DNA of 33,467 nucleotides from Verrucomicrobiales bacterium (lineage in GTDB: Bacteria; Verrucomicrobiota; Verrucomicrobiia; Verrucomicrobiales; DEV007). The first letter of the stretch is position 1. The number at the start of each line of letters is the position of its first letter. The DNA lies in NCBI GenBank assembly GCA_012960505.1, contig DUBC01000012.1:1-33467 (forward strand). Direction: 5' to 3'. This document shows, piece by piece, positions 15,047 to 23,179 of this stretch. Made by a program: the position numbers and the translations under genes. Below the pieces are notes generated by a model, which was given only the letters and a program-made list of their open reading frames with translations, was not told where the DNA came from and ran no database searches.

Positions 15047-17973
15047 TCGATATAGATGAATTCGTTAGCGCTCATCAATGCACCGCAAAAGTCGGAAAGC
15101 GCCTTGTGTTTATCGTTGCTGTGTGATTTTTGCTGTCCTTCAATAAATGCTACTGCTGCAGTAAGCTCGTTATCAAATGGGAGCCTTCCGTATGCTATTT
15201 GGTAAGCTTCTTTGATAGGATCAGATTTTCCGGAGATTCTTTTTGCGAAGCCTTCTGCCATACGTCGCATGTTAGGATCGTTGATGAAGATGAGAGCTTG
15301 GCTTGGAGTTGTGGTCACGGACCTCTTTCCTAAGCTAGTCAGCGAGTCAGGCCAGTCAAATGACTGCATGATTGGCACTAATTTAGTACGCTTGATCATG
15401 AAGTAGATGCTGCGTCTTAGCATTTCTTCCTTAAGCGTTCCGGCCCCATACATTTTCTTATCCATCAGCTCACTTACTGCAAGCGCATTGTCACGGATAG
15501 CTTCCGCTTCGAGTCTGCGTGGCATACGCTTTGCACGGTAAGCATCACTATTTAGTATGGTTCGATGAATGTGTTTGAGGTTCCATTTTTTATTAATTAG
15601 CTCATGAGCTAGCCAGTCAAGTAGTGCAGGATTACTTGGTCTTTCTCCCTGAAATCCGAAGTCATTGGGGGTAGTGACGATACCTTGGCCAAGATAGTGT
15701 TGCCAGATGCGATTGACAATTACTCTGGCAAGTAAGTGCCCCGCACCATTTTCACTGTCGGTGATCCAGTTTGCGATTGCGCTTCGGCTTTTTTCTGACC
15801 TAGGGACACCGCCTCGTGTAAGAACTTGGAGAAATCCTAGCTTAGCAACTTCGCCTTTTTGCCCAGTGTCTCCTCGTTTGAGGAAGTGAGTTTGCTTGTA
15901 AAAGTTTGGAATGCTACCGCTGCTGGTATGATGGCGCATGGGTTTAACTTTATTACCGTCACTGCAAACCATGACTTTAGTGATTGTCTTTTTTTGTTCA
16001 GATTCAATCTTAGTAAAATTACTGTCGAGTTCGCGCCATTTTTTATCGATCGGTTTATATATTTCGAGTAGTCTGGTGCGCAGTTTATTGTCGAATTGTC
16101 CCTTTGCTGCCTTGATCAGTTTATCAATCTGATCAGTCGCTATTTCCTCAGGACTGGCATTCCCTTTGCCAAATGTTAGTGTTTCTGGATCATGCGCTGA
16201 GGATGACAAACGCAATCGGCCGATATTATGGCTGGTATTGTTCTCAAATTTTAGCACAAACACTAGGTCCTCTCCAGCCTTGCAGTCTGCAGGATTATTG
16301 ATTTCAAATATAGCTGCATGGTCTTTACCGAACTGTGGATCTAGCGCCCAAGCTGACTTTGCATTATTATCAATTATTGCTGCTACTGGTAAGTTCTTTT
16401 GTTCAAAGGTTGCCCTTGGATTGGCTAATTTAATTAGCTTCCCGCCGCAGGTAACCTTGAGATCACTCAGGGCAATATTTCCGTTAGTTGCTCGGCCCGG
16501 TCCTCCACTTTTCATCGACTTGTGTGCTAAGGCTTCTAGACGAAAGGCTCTGAGGTTGTCAGTTGGTGTTGAAGTGATAAATGTGTAGGTGTCGAATGCA
16601 GGATTCTTACCGCTGGCTAGATGTGATCCGTCGGGTTGAGAAGAGAATGTTGCGCCACCCTTGGAGAGGAGCGATTTTGGTGAAAGGATATTCCATTGAG
16701 GATCTTTTTTTGAGGCTGCCTTAGTTTGCAGTCTCCCCTTGTTCCAGCTGCGGAATGCTGTAATTAGTCCCTTATTTACGTAATCATCACGAGCATCTTT
16801 CGCTTTCTTGATTTTTTGTGTTAGTTCGTCGTTGCCTTTATTATCGAGCGAACCCATATCAATGTTGATGTCGCTACGCACCGTGGTCGTAAAGGCCGAA
16901 AGCATTCTATAATAATCTTTGGTAGGGATCGGGTCATATTTATGATCATGACATCTTGCGCAACCTATAGTTGTGGCAAGCATCGCGCTGCCCATCGTAG
17001 CTAACATGTCATCCATGGCATCATAGCGTACACGTTCAGCTTCGCTGATGGTGATCTGTGTTGGAAAGACACCTGCTCCCAGAAATCCTGTTGCCATCAT
17101 TGCCATTGGATTGTTTGGAGCGAGTTCATCTCCGGCAATTTGCCAGCGAACGAATTGGTCATAAGGCATGTTTTCATTAAAAGCCCGAATGACAAAATCT
17201 CGGTAATGGAAAGCAAACTTACGGTCGTAGTCTTGCTCGAATCCGTGACTTTCAGCAAAACGAGCGATGTCCAGCCAATGCCGAGCCCATCTTTCCCCGA
17301 ACTGTTTGGATTCGAGCAGTTGATCGACTAGTTTCCTATGAGATTCTGGCGAATTGTCGTTTACGAACTGGTTAACTTCTTCTGGGGATGGTGGGAGTCC
17401 AGTCAGATCAAAGTATAGTCGACGTGCTAGGGTTCTAGGTGAGGATGATTCACCGTTCTTTACAAAACCATCAATTTTGGCTCCGGAAGGGAAATCGTTT
17501 TTCAGTGGTGCGAATGCCCAATATGACCTGTCCTCCTCAGTGACTTCCATCGGGCCTTCATCTTGGTTTGTAGCATTATCGAGAAGAGGTTTGTCATATG
17601 CGGCGCCCAAAGCTATCCATTTTTCGATTTTTTTTATTAAGGGATCAGGGAGTCTAGATTCTTTCGGAGGCATGAAAGGTTCCTCTGTGTGACGCAAGTA
17701 CGTTATGATGGGGCTTTTATTGGGCTCTCCGGCAATGACTGCAACTCCCTGATCTCCGCCTAATAATAGCCCTTGCCGAGTTGTCAGATTGAATTCAGAA
17801 CGTGTCTTTTTACCACCATGACATTTCACACAGCGATCGATCAGAATTCCTCTAATCTCATTACTGAAGATTTTCTGACTAGCAGCCATTTTAGAGGCAT
17901 GATCTAATTCATTTCCCACAGCAAATGAAATCAGTGCTGTGATAAATGTGATGAGCGTGAAAGAATTTTTCAT
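15043..17973 (-). CDS. PSCyt1-DUF1549-DUF1553 cytochrome-type protein
   Basis: 976 residues. There is a signal peptide (residues about 1-20), then a planctomycete-type cytochrome domain with C48-V-K-C51-H52 and a possible distal methionine in EPFMPP near residue 101. DUF1549 follows at about 155-360 (RLYFDLTGLPPSPEEVNQF, HWLDIARFAESHGFEQDYDR) and includes a second heme-type motif C338-A-R-C341-H342. The middle region is variable and DUF1553 occupies the last third (VIVNRIWQHYLGQGIVTTPN, RRLEAEAIRDNALAVSELMD). This is the usual full architecture of the family. Two CxxCH motifs suggest c-type heme attachment outside the cytoplasm; the electron partner is unknown. It is the first gene of a two-gene operon with the DUF1501 gene. 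Confidence 0.93.
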   Translation of the reverse strand: MKNSFTLITFITALISFAVGNELDHASKMAASQKIFSNEIRGILIDRCVKCHGGKKTRSEFNLTTRQGLLLGGDQGVAVIAGEPNKSPIITYLRHTEEPFMPPKESRLPDPLIKKIEKWIALGAAYDKPLLDNATNQDEGPMEVTEEDRSYWAFAPLKNDFPSGAKIDGFVKNGESSSPRTLARRLYFDLTGLPPSPEEVNQFVNDNSPESHRKLVDQLLESKQFGERWARHWLDIARFAESHGFEQDYDRKFAFHYRDFVIRAFNENMPYDQFVRWQIAGDELAPNNPMAMMATGFLGAGVFPTQITISEAERVRYDAMDDMLATMGSAMLATTIGCARCHDHKYDPIPTKDYYRMLSAFTTTVRSDINIDMGSLDNKGNDELTQKIKKAKDARDDYVNKGLITAFRSWNKGRLQTKAASKKDPQWNILSPKSLLSKGGATFSSQPDGSHLASGKNPAFDTYTFITSTPTDNLRAFRLEALAHKSMKSGGPGRATNGNIALSDLKVTCGGKLIKLANPRATFEQKNLPVAAIIDNNAKSAWALDPQFGKDHAAIFEINNPADCKAGEDLVFVLKFENNTSHNIGRLRLSSSAHDPETLTFGKGNASPEEIATDQIDKLIKAAKGQFDNKLRTRLLEIYKPIDKKWRELDSNFTKIESEQKKTITKVMVCSDGNKVKPMRHHTSSGSIPNFYKQTHFLKRGDTGQKGEVAKLGFLQVLTRGGVPRSEKSRSAIANWITDSENGAGHLLARVIVNRIWQHYLGQGIVTTPNDFGFQGERPSNPALLDWLAHELINKKWNLKHIHRTILNSDAYRAKRMPRRLEAEAIRDNALAVSELMDKKMYGAGTLKEEMLRRSIYFMIKRTKLVPIMQSFDWPDSLTSLGKRSVTTTPSQALIFINDPNMRRMAEGFAKRISGKSDPIKEAYQIAYGRLPFDNELTAAVAFIEGQQKSHSNDKHKALSDFCGALMSANEFIYIE

Positions 17974-18067
17974 TTAGCGGCTAGTGCAATATTTTGTGCG
18001 GTTGTGACTTGGAAGGTCAAGAAAACTATGGCTTTTGCATGCTTATTACATTGCTAGTAAATCATCA

Positions 18068-19249
18068 TTACTCTAAGTGCATCGTATCTGACTTAATGCT
18101 TAATTTAGGTGATTTTTGTGCCAATTGATCGATTTCATTGGCCTTTAACCTAACCGAGATAATGTACGGTTGCTCGCCTTCTTGCCAATGGCCATAGGTC
18201 GTGGTTAGGATGGTTCCATCCTCAAGTATTTCCACACCAGGATAGGTTGTGTCCCAACCCTTTTTATTATCTGCTATTCGAATTACGTATTGGCCCGGAT
18301 TTCCGTTAACAATGTTTTGATATTTTCCGATCCATGCTGCCCAGTCTCCCTCATATGGAATTGGACTTTTGCTGACTCCTAACTTAGACCCGATCGCTGT
18401 GCGGCACCGGAAGGAAATGAAAAGTCTTCCGTCAGGAAGGTATTTTGCTGTGTGACGATCACCGGTCAGTGTAATTGGTAGTTCGCGCGGTTCTGTCCAG
18501 CTTTCTCCTTCATTTTTAGAAAAAATAACATATGAATTTTCTCGTCGAGAATTTTCACGCAATAAGACTGCGATTTGCTTGCCATCAGGAGAACGTATTG
18601 AGCCTGGTTCACAGAGGTGAATTTTTGTTGATGCATATATAGTTTCCGGTTTTTCCCATGTCATTCCTCCGTCCACTGAGAGTGAACTGTATAGTGTGAA
18701 TTTTACTGGTGTTTCTCGGTTGGATTTATTTGAAATGAAGCGACCATCATCATGAAAAAGGGCACGGTAATGTCCGGGTTTTCCTTTTACTGAGATCATG
18801 GTTCCCATTGCAACGATTCCTCCGAATTCACCGATAGATTTTAGTTCGCTCCAGTTCTTTCCTTCGTCATTGCTATACGCCATTCGTATAGGGTAAAGAC
18901 CTGAGAACATGATGATACGATCATTACCCTCTTTATCAGTGACTTGGAATAATGTTGGGACTTCTTTTGAGCTGACCCAACTAGTAGGGGTCTGCAAACG
19001 CTTGCCCCATGTTTTTCCTGCATCATTACTCCTTTTATAAAGGATGGGCCCTTTGCCATGACCCTTCGGATAAACACAAAGAACAGTTTTCCCATCACTG
19101 AGTAGTGCAGTAGTCGGATGGCCTAAGTATTGTCCTTTTTCCTTGTCAACGATCACCTGACGATCTGTTTCTTTTGCTAAATCAATGTAGGGAATTTCTT
19201 TGGCAGTAATCTTCAGATTGAGACAAAGGAGTATGATCAGAGCGCGCAT
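18068..19249 (-). CDS. Secreted BNR/sialidase-family protein
   Basis: 393 residues. A short signal peptide is followed by a six-bladed sialidase-type propeller marked by four Asp boxes: SNDAGKTW (74-81), SNDEGKNW (126-133), SVDGGMTW (191-198) and SKNEGESW (244-251). Arginines in LLREN and SFRCR are candidates for part of a substrate carboxylate site, but I cannot identify the complete Arg triad or the RIP motif of true sialidases. The substrate may therefore be another sugar or the protein may be non-catalytic. The gene lies in the same orientation, 94 bp upstream of the DUF1549/DUF1553 gene, so one transcript is possible. In PVC bacteria such propellers often accompany sulfatase and DUF1501/1549 genes for polysaccharide use; this is context, not proof. 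Confidence 0.85.
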   Translation of the reverse strand: MRALIILLCLNLKITAKEIPYIDLAKETDRQVIVDKEKGQYLGHPTTALLSDGKTVLCVYPKGHGKGPILYKRSNDAGKTWGKRLQTPTSWVSSKEVPTLFQVTDKEGNDRIIMFSGLYPIRMAYSNDEGKNWSELKSIGEFGGIVAMGTMISVKGKPGHYRALFHDDGRFISNKSNRETPVKFTLYSSLSVDGGMTWEKPETIYASTKIHLCEPGSIRSPDGKQIAVLLRENSRRENSYVIFSKNEGESWTEPRELPITLTGDRHTAKYLPDGRLFISFRCRTAIGSKLGVSKSPIPYEGDWAAWIGKYQNIVNGNPGQYVIRIADNKKGWDTTYPGVEILEDGTILTTTYGHWQEGEQPYIISVRLKANEIDQLAQKSPKLSIKSDTMHLE

Positions 19250-19530
19250 GTAATAAGTTTGGAGTTTTTTGTGGATTGAACAAGGGCAGTTCCTGTAAAT
19301 TTAACAGGGTCATAATGGCTCTACCAAATGAGAAAATTATCTAATAAGAGACATTATGACGCAATAAAAACAAGATAAAAACTCCCTAGAATAATTTATA
19401 ACCTATTGGTAGTAAATGCATAGGGACATTATATACACCAATTGGCATATTTTAAGCTATATAATACAACAAACCCTCAAAGTGGTTTTAAAAATAACAA
19501 AAATACAAACTAATCTAAGGAGAAATAATT
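19250..19530. other. AT-rich divergent intergenic region
   Basis: About 280 bases between the divergent sialidase and Hsp20 genes, very AT-rich. There is a TATAAT at 19460-19465 and a TTGGCA at 19442-19447, but the 12-bp spacing is too short for a sigma70 pair. A clear AAGGAG ribosome site lies just before the Hsp20 ATG (about 19516-19521). I see no CIRCE element, hairpin or small gene. Confidence 0.4.
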
Positions 19531-19989
19531 ATGACAAATCTTATTAATTGGAATTCGTTTCGTGAATTTCATCACGTTACCAATCAGCTTTCAGACCTTG
19601 TCTACAATGGTGGGCGTTCACTGGCAAATAAAAATGAGAGCACCGAAAACTCTGTGGCGGACTGGATTCCGGCCGTTAACATTACCGAAAGCGAGTCCGG
19701 ATATAGGATTGATTCTGAAATTCCTGGAGTGGATAGAGAGGATGTTAAGGTCACAGTTGAGCATGGTAAATTGACCATTCAAGGTGATAGGAAATTTGAA
19801 AATTCTGCAGAAAACGAGACGCTTCATCGATTGGAGTGTTCGGAGGGAACTTTTCTAAGAAATTTCCGTATACCAGATGACGCGGATCCTGATTCTGTTA
19901 AAGCTGGATTTAAAAATGGAGTACTGAGTGTTTTAATCTTTAAATCTGAGTCATCTAAACTAAAGCAAATTGAGGTAGAGATTTCATAG
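19531..19989 (+). CDS. Small heat-shock protein, Hsp20/alpha-crystallin family
   Basis: 152 residues. The alpha-crystallin domain begins near residue 45 (WIPAVNITESESGYRIDSEI) and continues through the family motifs PGVDREDVKVTVEHGKLTI, a Phe/Arg-rich strand (FLRNFRIPDDAD) and the diagnostic FKNGVLSVLI near residue 130. Such proteins are ATP-independent cytoplasmic holdases that bind unfolding proteins as oligomers. The usual C-terminal I-x-I anchor is not obvious; IEVEIS at the end may substitute. The ATG has an AAGGAGA ribosome site ten bases upstream, consistent with high expression, and a strong intrinsic terminator follows about 35 bp after the stop. The gene is monocistronic. Confidence 0.95.
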   Translation: MTNLINWNSFREFHHVTNQLSDLVYNGGRSLANKNESTENSVADWIPAVNITESESGYRIDSEIPGVDREDVKVTVEHGKLTIQGDRKFENSAENETLHRLECSEGTFLRNFRIPDDADPDSVKAGFKNGVLSVLIFKSESSKLKQIEVEIS

Positions 19990-20023
19990 ATCAGATTTTT
20001 TACTAAGGATATTCGAAATTGAT

Positions 20024-20068
20024 TTGCCCCGTACCTAGCTGTGAATTGCTTGGTGCGGGGCAATTTTT
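20024..20068 (+). terminator. Rho-independent terminator after hsp20
   Basis: The left arm TTGCCCCGTACC (20024-20035) pairs with the right arm GGTGCGGGGCAA (20052-20063) over 12 bp with one G-U pair. The loop is 16 nt and TTTTT follows at 20064-20068. It ends the monocistronic hsp20 transcript. Confidence 0.9.
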
Positions 20069-20189
20069 GTAGACTGCATAAATATAAATATACTGTCAAA
20101 AATCAATAATAACCTCAAATTGGTACTTTCTTATTGTTGTTTATTGAACCAATTACACTAAAATTTATTGTTGTGGGTATCTTTTATTA

Positions 20190-21074
20190 ATGATGGCCGA
20201 AGAAATTATTCCAGCTGTCCAGATTAATAATCTGACCAAGATCTTTCCGGTTCCTTTTCGTAAAGAAAAGGTAATCGCTGTTGAGGACTTGTCCTTACGG
20301 GTTGAGGCTGGAGAAGTTTATGGATTGATTGGACCCAATGGATCTGGCAAGAGCACTACAATGAAAGTTTTGCTCGGATTGATATCTGCGACATCAGGGA
20401 GTTCTGCAATATTTGGATTATCCAGTAGTGAGACAGCTAGTAGAGGTTCGGTTGGGTTCCTTCCTGAAAATCCCTACTTCTATAAATATTTGACGGGAGC
20501 AGAGACACTTTCTTTTTATGGAAAGCTGTGTGGGCTCTCCCGTCGAAAAATTAAAGAAAGAACATCTGAATTACTTTCTTTAGTTGATTTAGAAAATGCA
20601 AGGGATCGACGTCTCGGAGGTTATTCGAAGGGCATGCTTCAAAGAATAGGTCTAGCACAGGCCTTGGTTGGGGATCCGAGGCTTGTAGTACTTGATGAAC
20701 CGACTGCTGGGGTTGATCCTGCGGGCTCTCGCAAAATTCGTGATCTTATAATAGAATTTAAACAGCGTGGTATCTCGGTTATCCTTTCTTCTCACTTGCT
20801 TGAACAGGTCCAGGAAGTTTGTGACAAGGTTGGTATTATTTTTCAGGGGAAACTTGTAAAGGAAGGTAAGTTAGAAGAACTCATAGAAATTGAGAGTCAG
20901 ACTGAGATAATCCTAGAACACGCAGACCCTAAGATCTTAGATCAAATAAATAAGTTGGTTCAAGCTAGTGAAGAAACTAGATTGCTTCGTTCAGGCAAAC
21001 CCAAAACAACTTTGGAAAGGCTCTTTCTAAAAGAGACCAGAGCAGAATCAGAGGATGTTAGAAAAGACGCATGA
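20190..21074 (+). CDS. ABC transporter ATP-binding protein
   Basis: 294 residues with all ATPase motifs: Walker A GPNGSGKST (48-56), signature YSKGMLQR, Walker B LVVLDEPTAG and the switch His in SSHLLEQ. The sequence is typical of ABC-2-type exporter or NatA-like ATPases, with a C-terminal extension of about 70 residues. It energises the permease encoded next, whose ATG overlaps this gene's stop by 4 bp. The substrate is unknown. In PVC genomes this set commonly resembles ABC-2 exporters annotated as multidrug or Na+ type, but nothing here discriminates. The start MM at 20190/20193 has two adjacent ATG codons and no strong ribosome site. Confidence 0.95.
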   Translation: MMAEEIIPAVQINNLTKIFPVPFRKEKVIAVEDLSLRVEAGEVYGLIGPNGSGKSTTMKVLLGLISATSGSSAIFGLSSSETASRGSVGFLPENPYFYKYLTGAETLSFYGKLCGLSRRKIKERTSELLSLVDLENARDRRLGGYSKGMLQRIGLAQALVGDPRLVVLDEPTAGVDPAGSRKIRDLIIEFKQRGISVILSSHLLEQVQEVCDKVGIIFQGKLVKEGKLEELIEIESQTEIILEHADPKILDQINKLVQASEETRLLRSGKPKTTLERLFLKETRAESEDVRKDA

Positions 21075-21997
21075 GTGCTGATAAAGTTAAGAGTGTGAAG
21101 GATGATCTTGTTTTACAGCACAAGTTATTCTCATTATCTCGCGTCTGGGCAATAGCATTTAATACATTTACTCAGCTAGTGCGCATGAAGGTATTTTATT
21201 TCATGCTCATTTTTAGCGTATTGATTATAGGTGCAAATTTCCTTTTTCTTAATTTTACTTTTGAACAGGAGCTTAAGATTTTGAAGGATGTTTCATTTGG
21301 AGCAATGACATTATTTGCGAGTATCTTTTCCATTGTTGGGACTGCATTACTTATCCCAAAAGATATAGAAGATCGGACCCTTTACACGATACTGACAAAG
21401 CCCGTGCCAAGGTTTGAATATTTAGTTGGTAAACTTATTGGAATTATTTTTCTCGTTGCTGTGAGCCTTGTCCTCATGTCTTTCCTTTTCTTTGCGGTCC
21501 TATACTTTAGGCAACATGGAATTTTGGCCGAAGAAATAAAGATGATTAGGGGCGGAGCAACTGATGCCCAGAAAGAATATTTGAAGGAGACTATCTTTGC
21601 TCAAGGAGTACGTCCCGAACTCATTCTTGGAGTGCTGGCGGTTTTTTTAAAGGCGGCTGTCGCAGCAGGCGTTGCGCTCGTTGTGTCTACGTTTGCTAGT
21701 TCAACGCTTTTCACGATCATTGTCAGTTTAGTGGTTTATTTCATTGGGCATGCTCAGTCCTTGGCCTTAGAGTATTATTTTCCAGAGGGCCAGATACATG
21801 GAGCCTTGCAAAGGTTCATTGCCGGAATCGTTGCCGTTGTGTTTCCTAATTTGCAAATGTTCAATATTTTTGATGGACTCATAACTGGTCAATCCATTTC
21901 CACTACGCTTATGTTTAGGCTAATTGGTTTGACTGGTTTTTACTTAACCATTTACAGCATGATCAGTTGGATATTATTCGCAAAGAAAGAGCTTTGA
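21071..21997 (+). CDS. ABC-2-type transporter permease
   Basis: 308 residues, mainly hydrophobic, with about six membrane segments. The first is near residue 44 (FYFMLIFSVLIIGANFLFL) and the second near 80-95. The cytoplasmic loop motif EDRTLYTILTKPVPRFEYLV is characteristic of ABC-2 permeases. It overlaps the ATPase gene by 4 bp (ATGA), so the two are translationally coupled and form one exporter, presumably as a dimer of each subunit. An uncharged loop of about 35 residues between the third and fourth membrane segments (IKMIRGGATDAQKEYLKETI) faces the other side of the membrane. The substrate cannot be inferred. Confidence 0.9.
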   Translation: MSADKVKSVKDDLVLQHKLFSLSRVWAIAFNTFTQLVRMKVFYFMLIFSVLIIGANFLFLNFTFEQELKILKDVSFGAMTLFASIFSIVGTALLIPKDIEDRTLYTILTKPVPRFEYLVGKLIGIIFLVAVSLVLMSFLFFAVLYFRQHGILAEEIKMIRGGATDAQKEYLKETIFAQGVRPELILGVLAVFLKAAVAAGVALVVSTFASSTLFTIIVSLVVYFIGHAQSLALEYYFPEGQIHGALQRFIAGIVAVVFPNLQMFNIFDGLITGQSISTTLMFRLIGLTGFYLTIYSMISWILFAKKEL

Positions 21998-23124
21998 GTA
22001 TTGTTACAAAATTAAAGTCGTATTCTTATCGGCGCCTTCTCCTGTCTTTGATCATATTAGGTGGGTTTGGCTTTGTTCGTATTCCTATAGAAATGAACAC
22101 TGAAAAAATGCTTAAAGAACAAGGGTTTCGTGATTGGTCTCCTAGTATGTCTGCTAGAGAACAACTAACGCAGGCTAGTTTTGTTGGCTCGATTGGGGGT
22201 TTCCGTTCACTTATTGCCAGTATTTATGATTTGAGAGCTCATCAGGCATTTCGCGATAAGGACTGGGCATCAGTTGAAAAGTTTCGTGGAGTTACTACTT
22301 CTTTACAGCCACGATTTGCAAAGCATTGGGACCTGGCCGCTTGGGATTTGGCATGGAATGCTTATGCTTATTATAGAAACAAATCTGAGTGGGCTGAGGA
22401 TGGGGTTGAGAGTTGGCAGATGAAAAACATAATGATGCCCAGATATTTGGAGAAGGGCTTGGAGTTTGCAAAGCAAGGTGCAGAATGGGTTCCAGAAAGT
22501 TATCGGTTGTCCATGGTTGTTGCTGACATTTATTCTCAAAAGTATAATGACCCGGAGCTCGCTTCTCAATGGTACCTTAAGTCTTCCCAAGCCGATGATG
22601 CCCCTCCCTATGTTTTTAGAGCTTACGCAACCCATCTAGCAAGGTGTGAAGGTAAGGAAGAAAAAGCTTATGAGGTAACCTCATCATTGTACCGTAGCAC
22701 AAGATTTGGTACAAGGGCACTCACATTAACTGTCCGTAGAGACATGGAGAGATTAGAGGATCATATTGCGTTGAGTGCAGCAAATAAAATGTCACTTGAA
22801 CAACTCGAAAGTGCAGCTCTTTCAAATGGGTCGACTTATTTGGATTACGCTAAATTAGGAATGCATTTACTTGAGGTGAAAAAAGATTTAAAGGCGACCT
22901 TAGCAGTTTACCGAGAAATTGTTAATGATAAGAACGCGCCTCTTTTTTATAGTCGTAAGTTATTGATGTTATTGGCAAGAAATCCTGCGAATCAAGAGCA
23001 GGCATATGAAGCATTAAAAAAACTTCTGAAAAGATCTCCAGAAATATTTAGACGTCAGGACTTAATTGAATTTACAAAATTGGAGACGAGTTTGGGTGCT
23101 TCTAAGAATAACAGGGAAAAGTAA
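21994..23124 (+). CDS. Membrane-anchored TPR-like protein linked to ABC exporter
   Basis: 376 residues if started at the TTG overlapping the permease stop (TTGA, 21994-21997), the same coupling geometry as the preceding gene pair. An upstream TTG at 21967 would add nine residues. There is one N-terminal membrane segment (LLLSLIILGGFGFVRIPI), followed by helical repeats resembling tetratricopeptide units (KHWDLAAWDLAWNAYAYYRN; PELASQWYLKSSQADDAPPY; LKATLAVYREIV). No enzymatic motif is seen. I do not recognise a named family. Its position as the third coupled gene suggests a partner or assembly factor of the exporter. The region is conserved in style with PVC-specific proteins, but that is an impression. 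Confidence 0.75.
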   Translation: MSIVTKLKSYSYRRLLLSLIILGGFGFVRIPIEMNTEKMLKEQGFRDWSPSMSAREQLTQASFVGSIGGFRSLIASIYDLRAHQAFRDKDWASVEKFRGVTTSLQPRFAKHWDLAAWDLAWNAYAYYRNKSEWAEDGVESWQMKNIMMPRYLEKGLEFAKQGAEWVPESYRLSMVVADIYSQKYNDPELASQWYLKSSQADDAPPYVFRAYATHLARCEGKEEKAYEVTSSLYRSTRFGTRALTLTVRRDMERLEDHIALSAANKMSLEQLESAALSNGSTYLDYAKLGMHLLEVKKDLKATLAVYREIVNDKNAPLFYSRKLLMLLARNPANQEQAYEALKKLLKRSPEIFRRQDLIEFTKLETSLGASKNNREK

Positions 23125-23179
23125 ATAATTATTCCAACTTCCATAAATTAACTATATTTATATTTTTATAGCAAAAAAT

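Noticed and set aside
19442..19465. TTGGCA and TATAAT as an hsp20 promoter
   Set aside because: The spacing is 12 bp, too short for sigma70; left as an unresolved promoter region.
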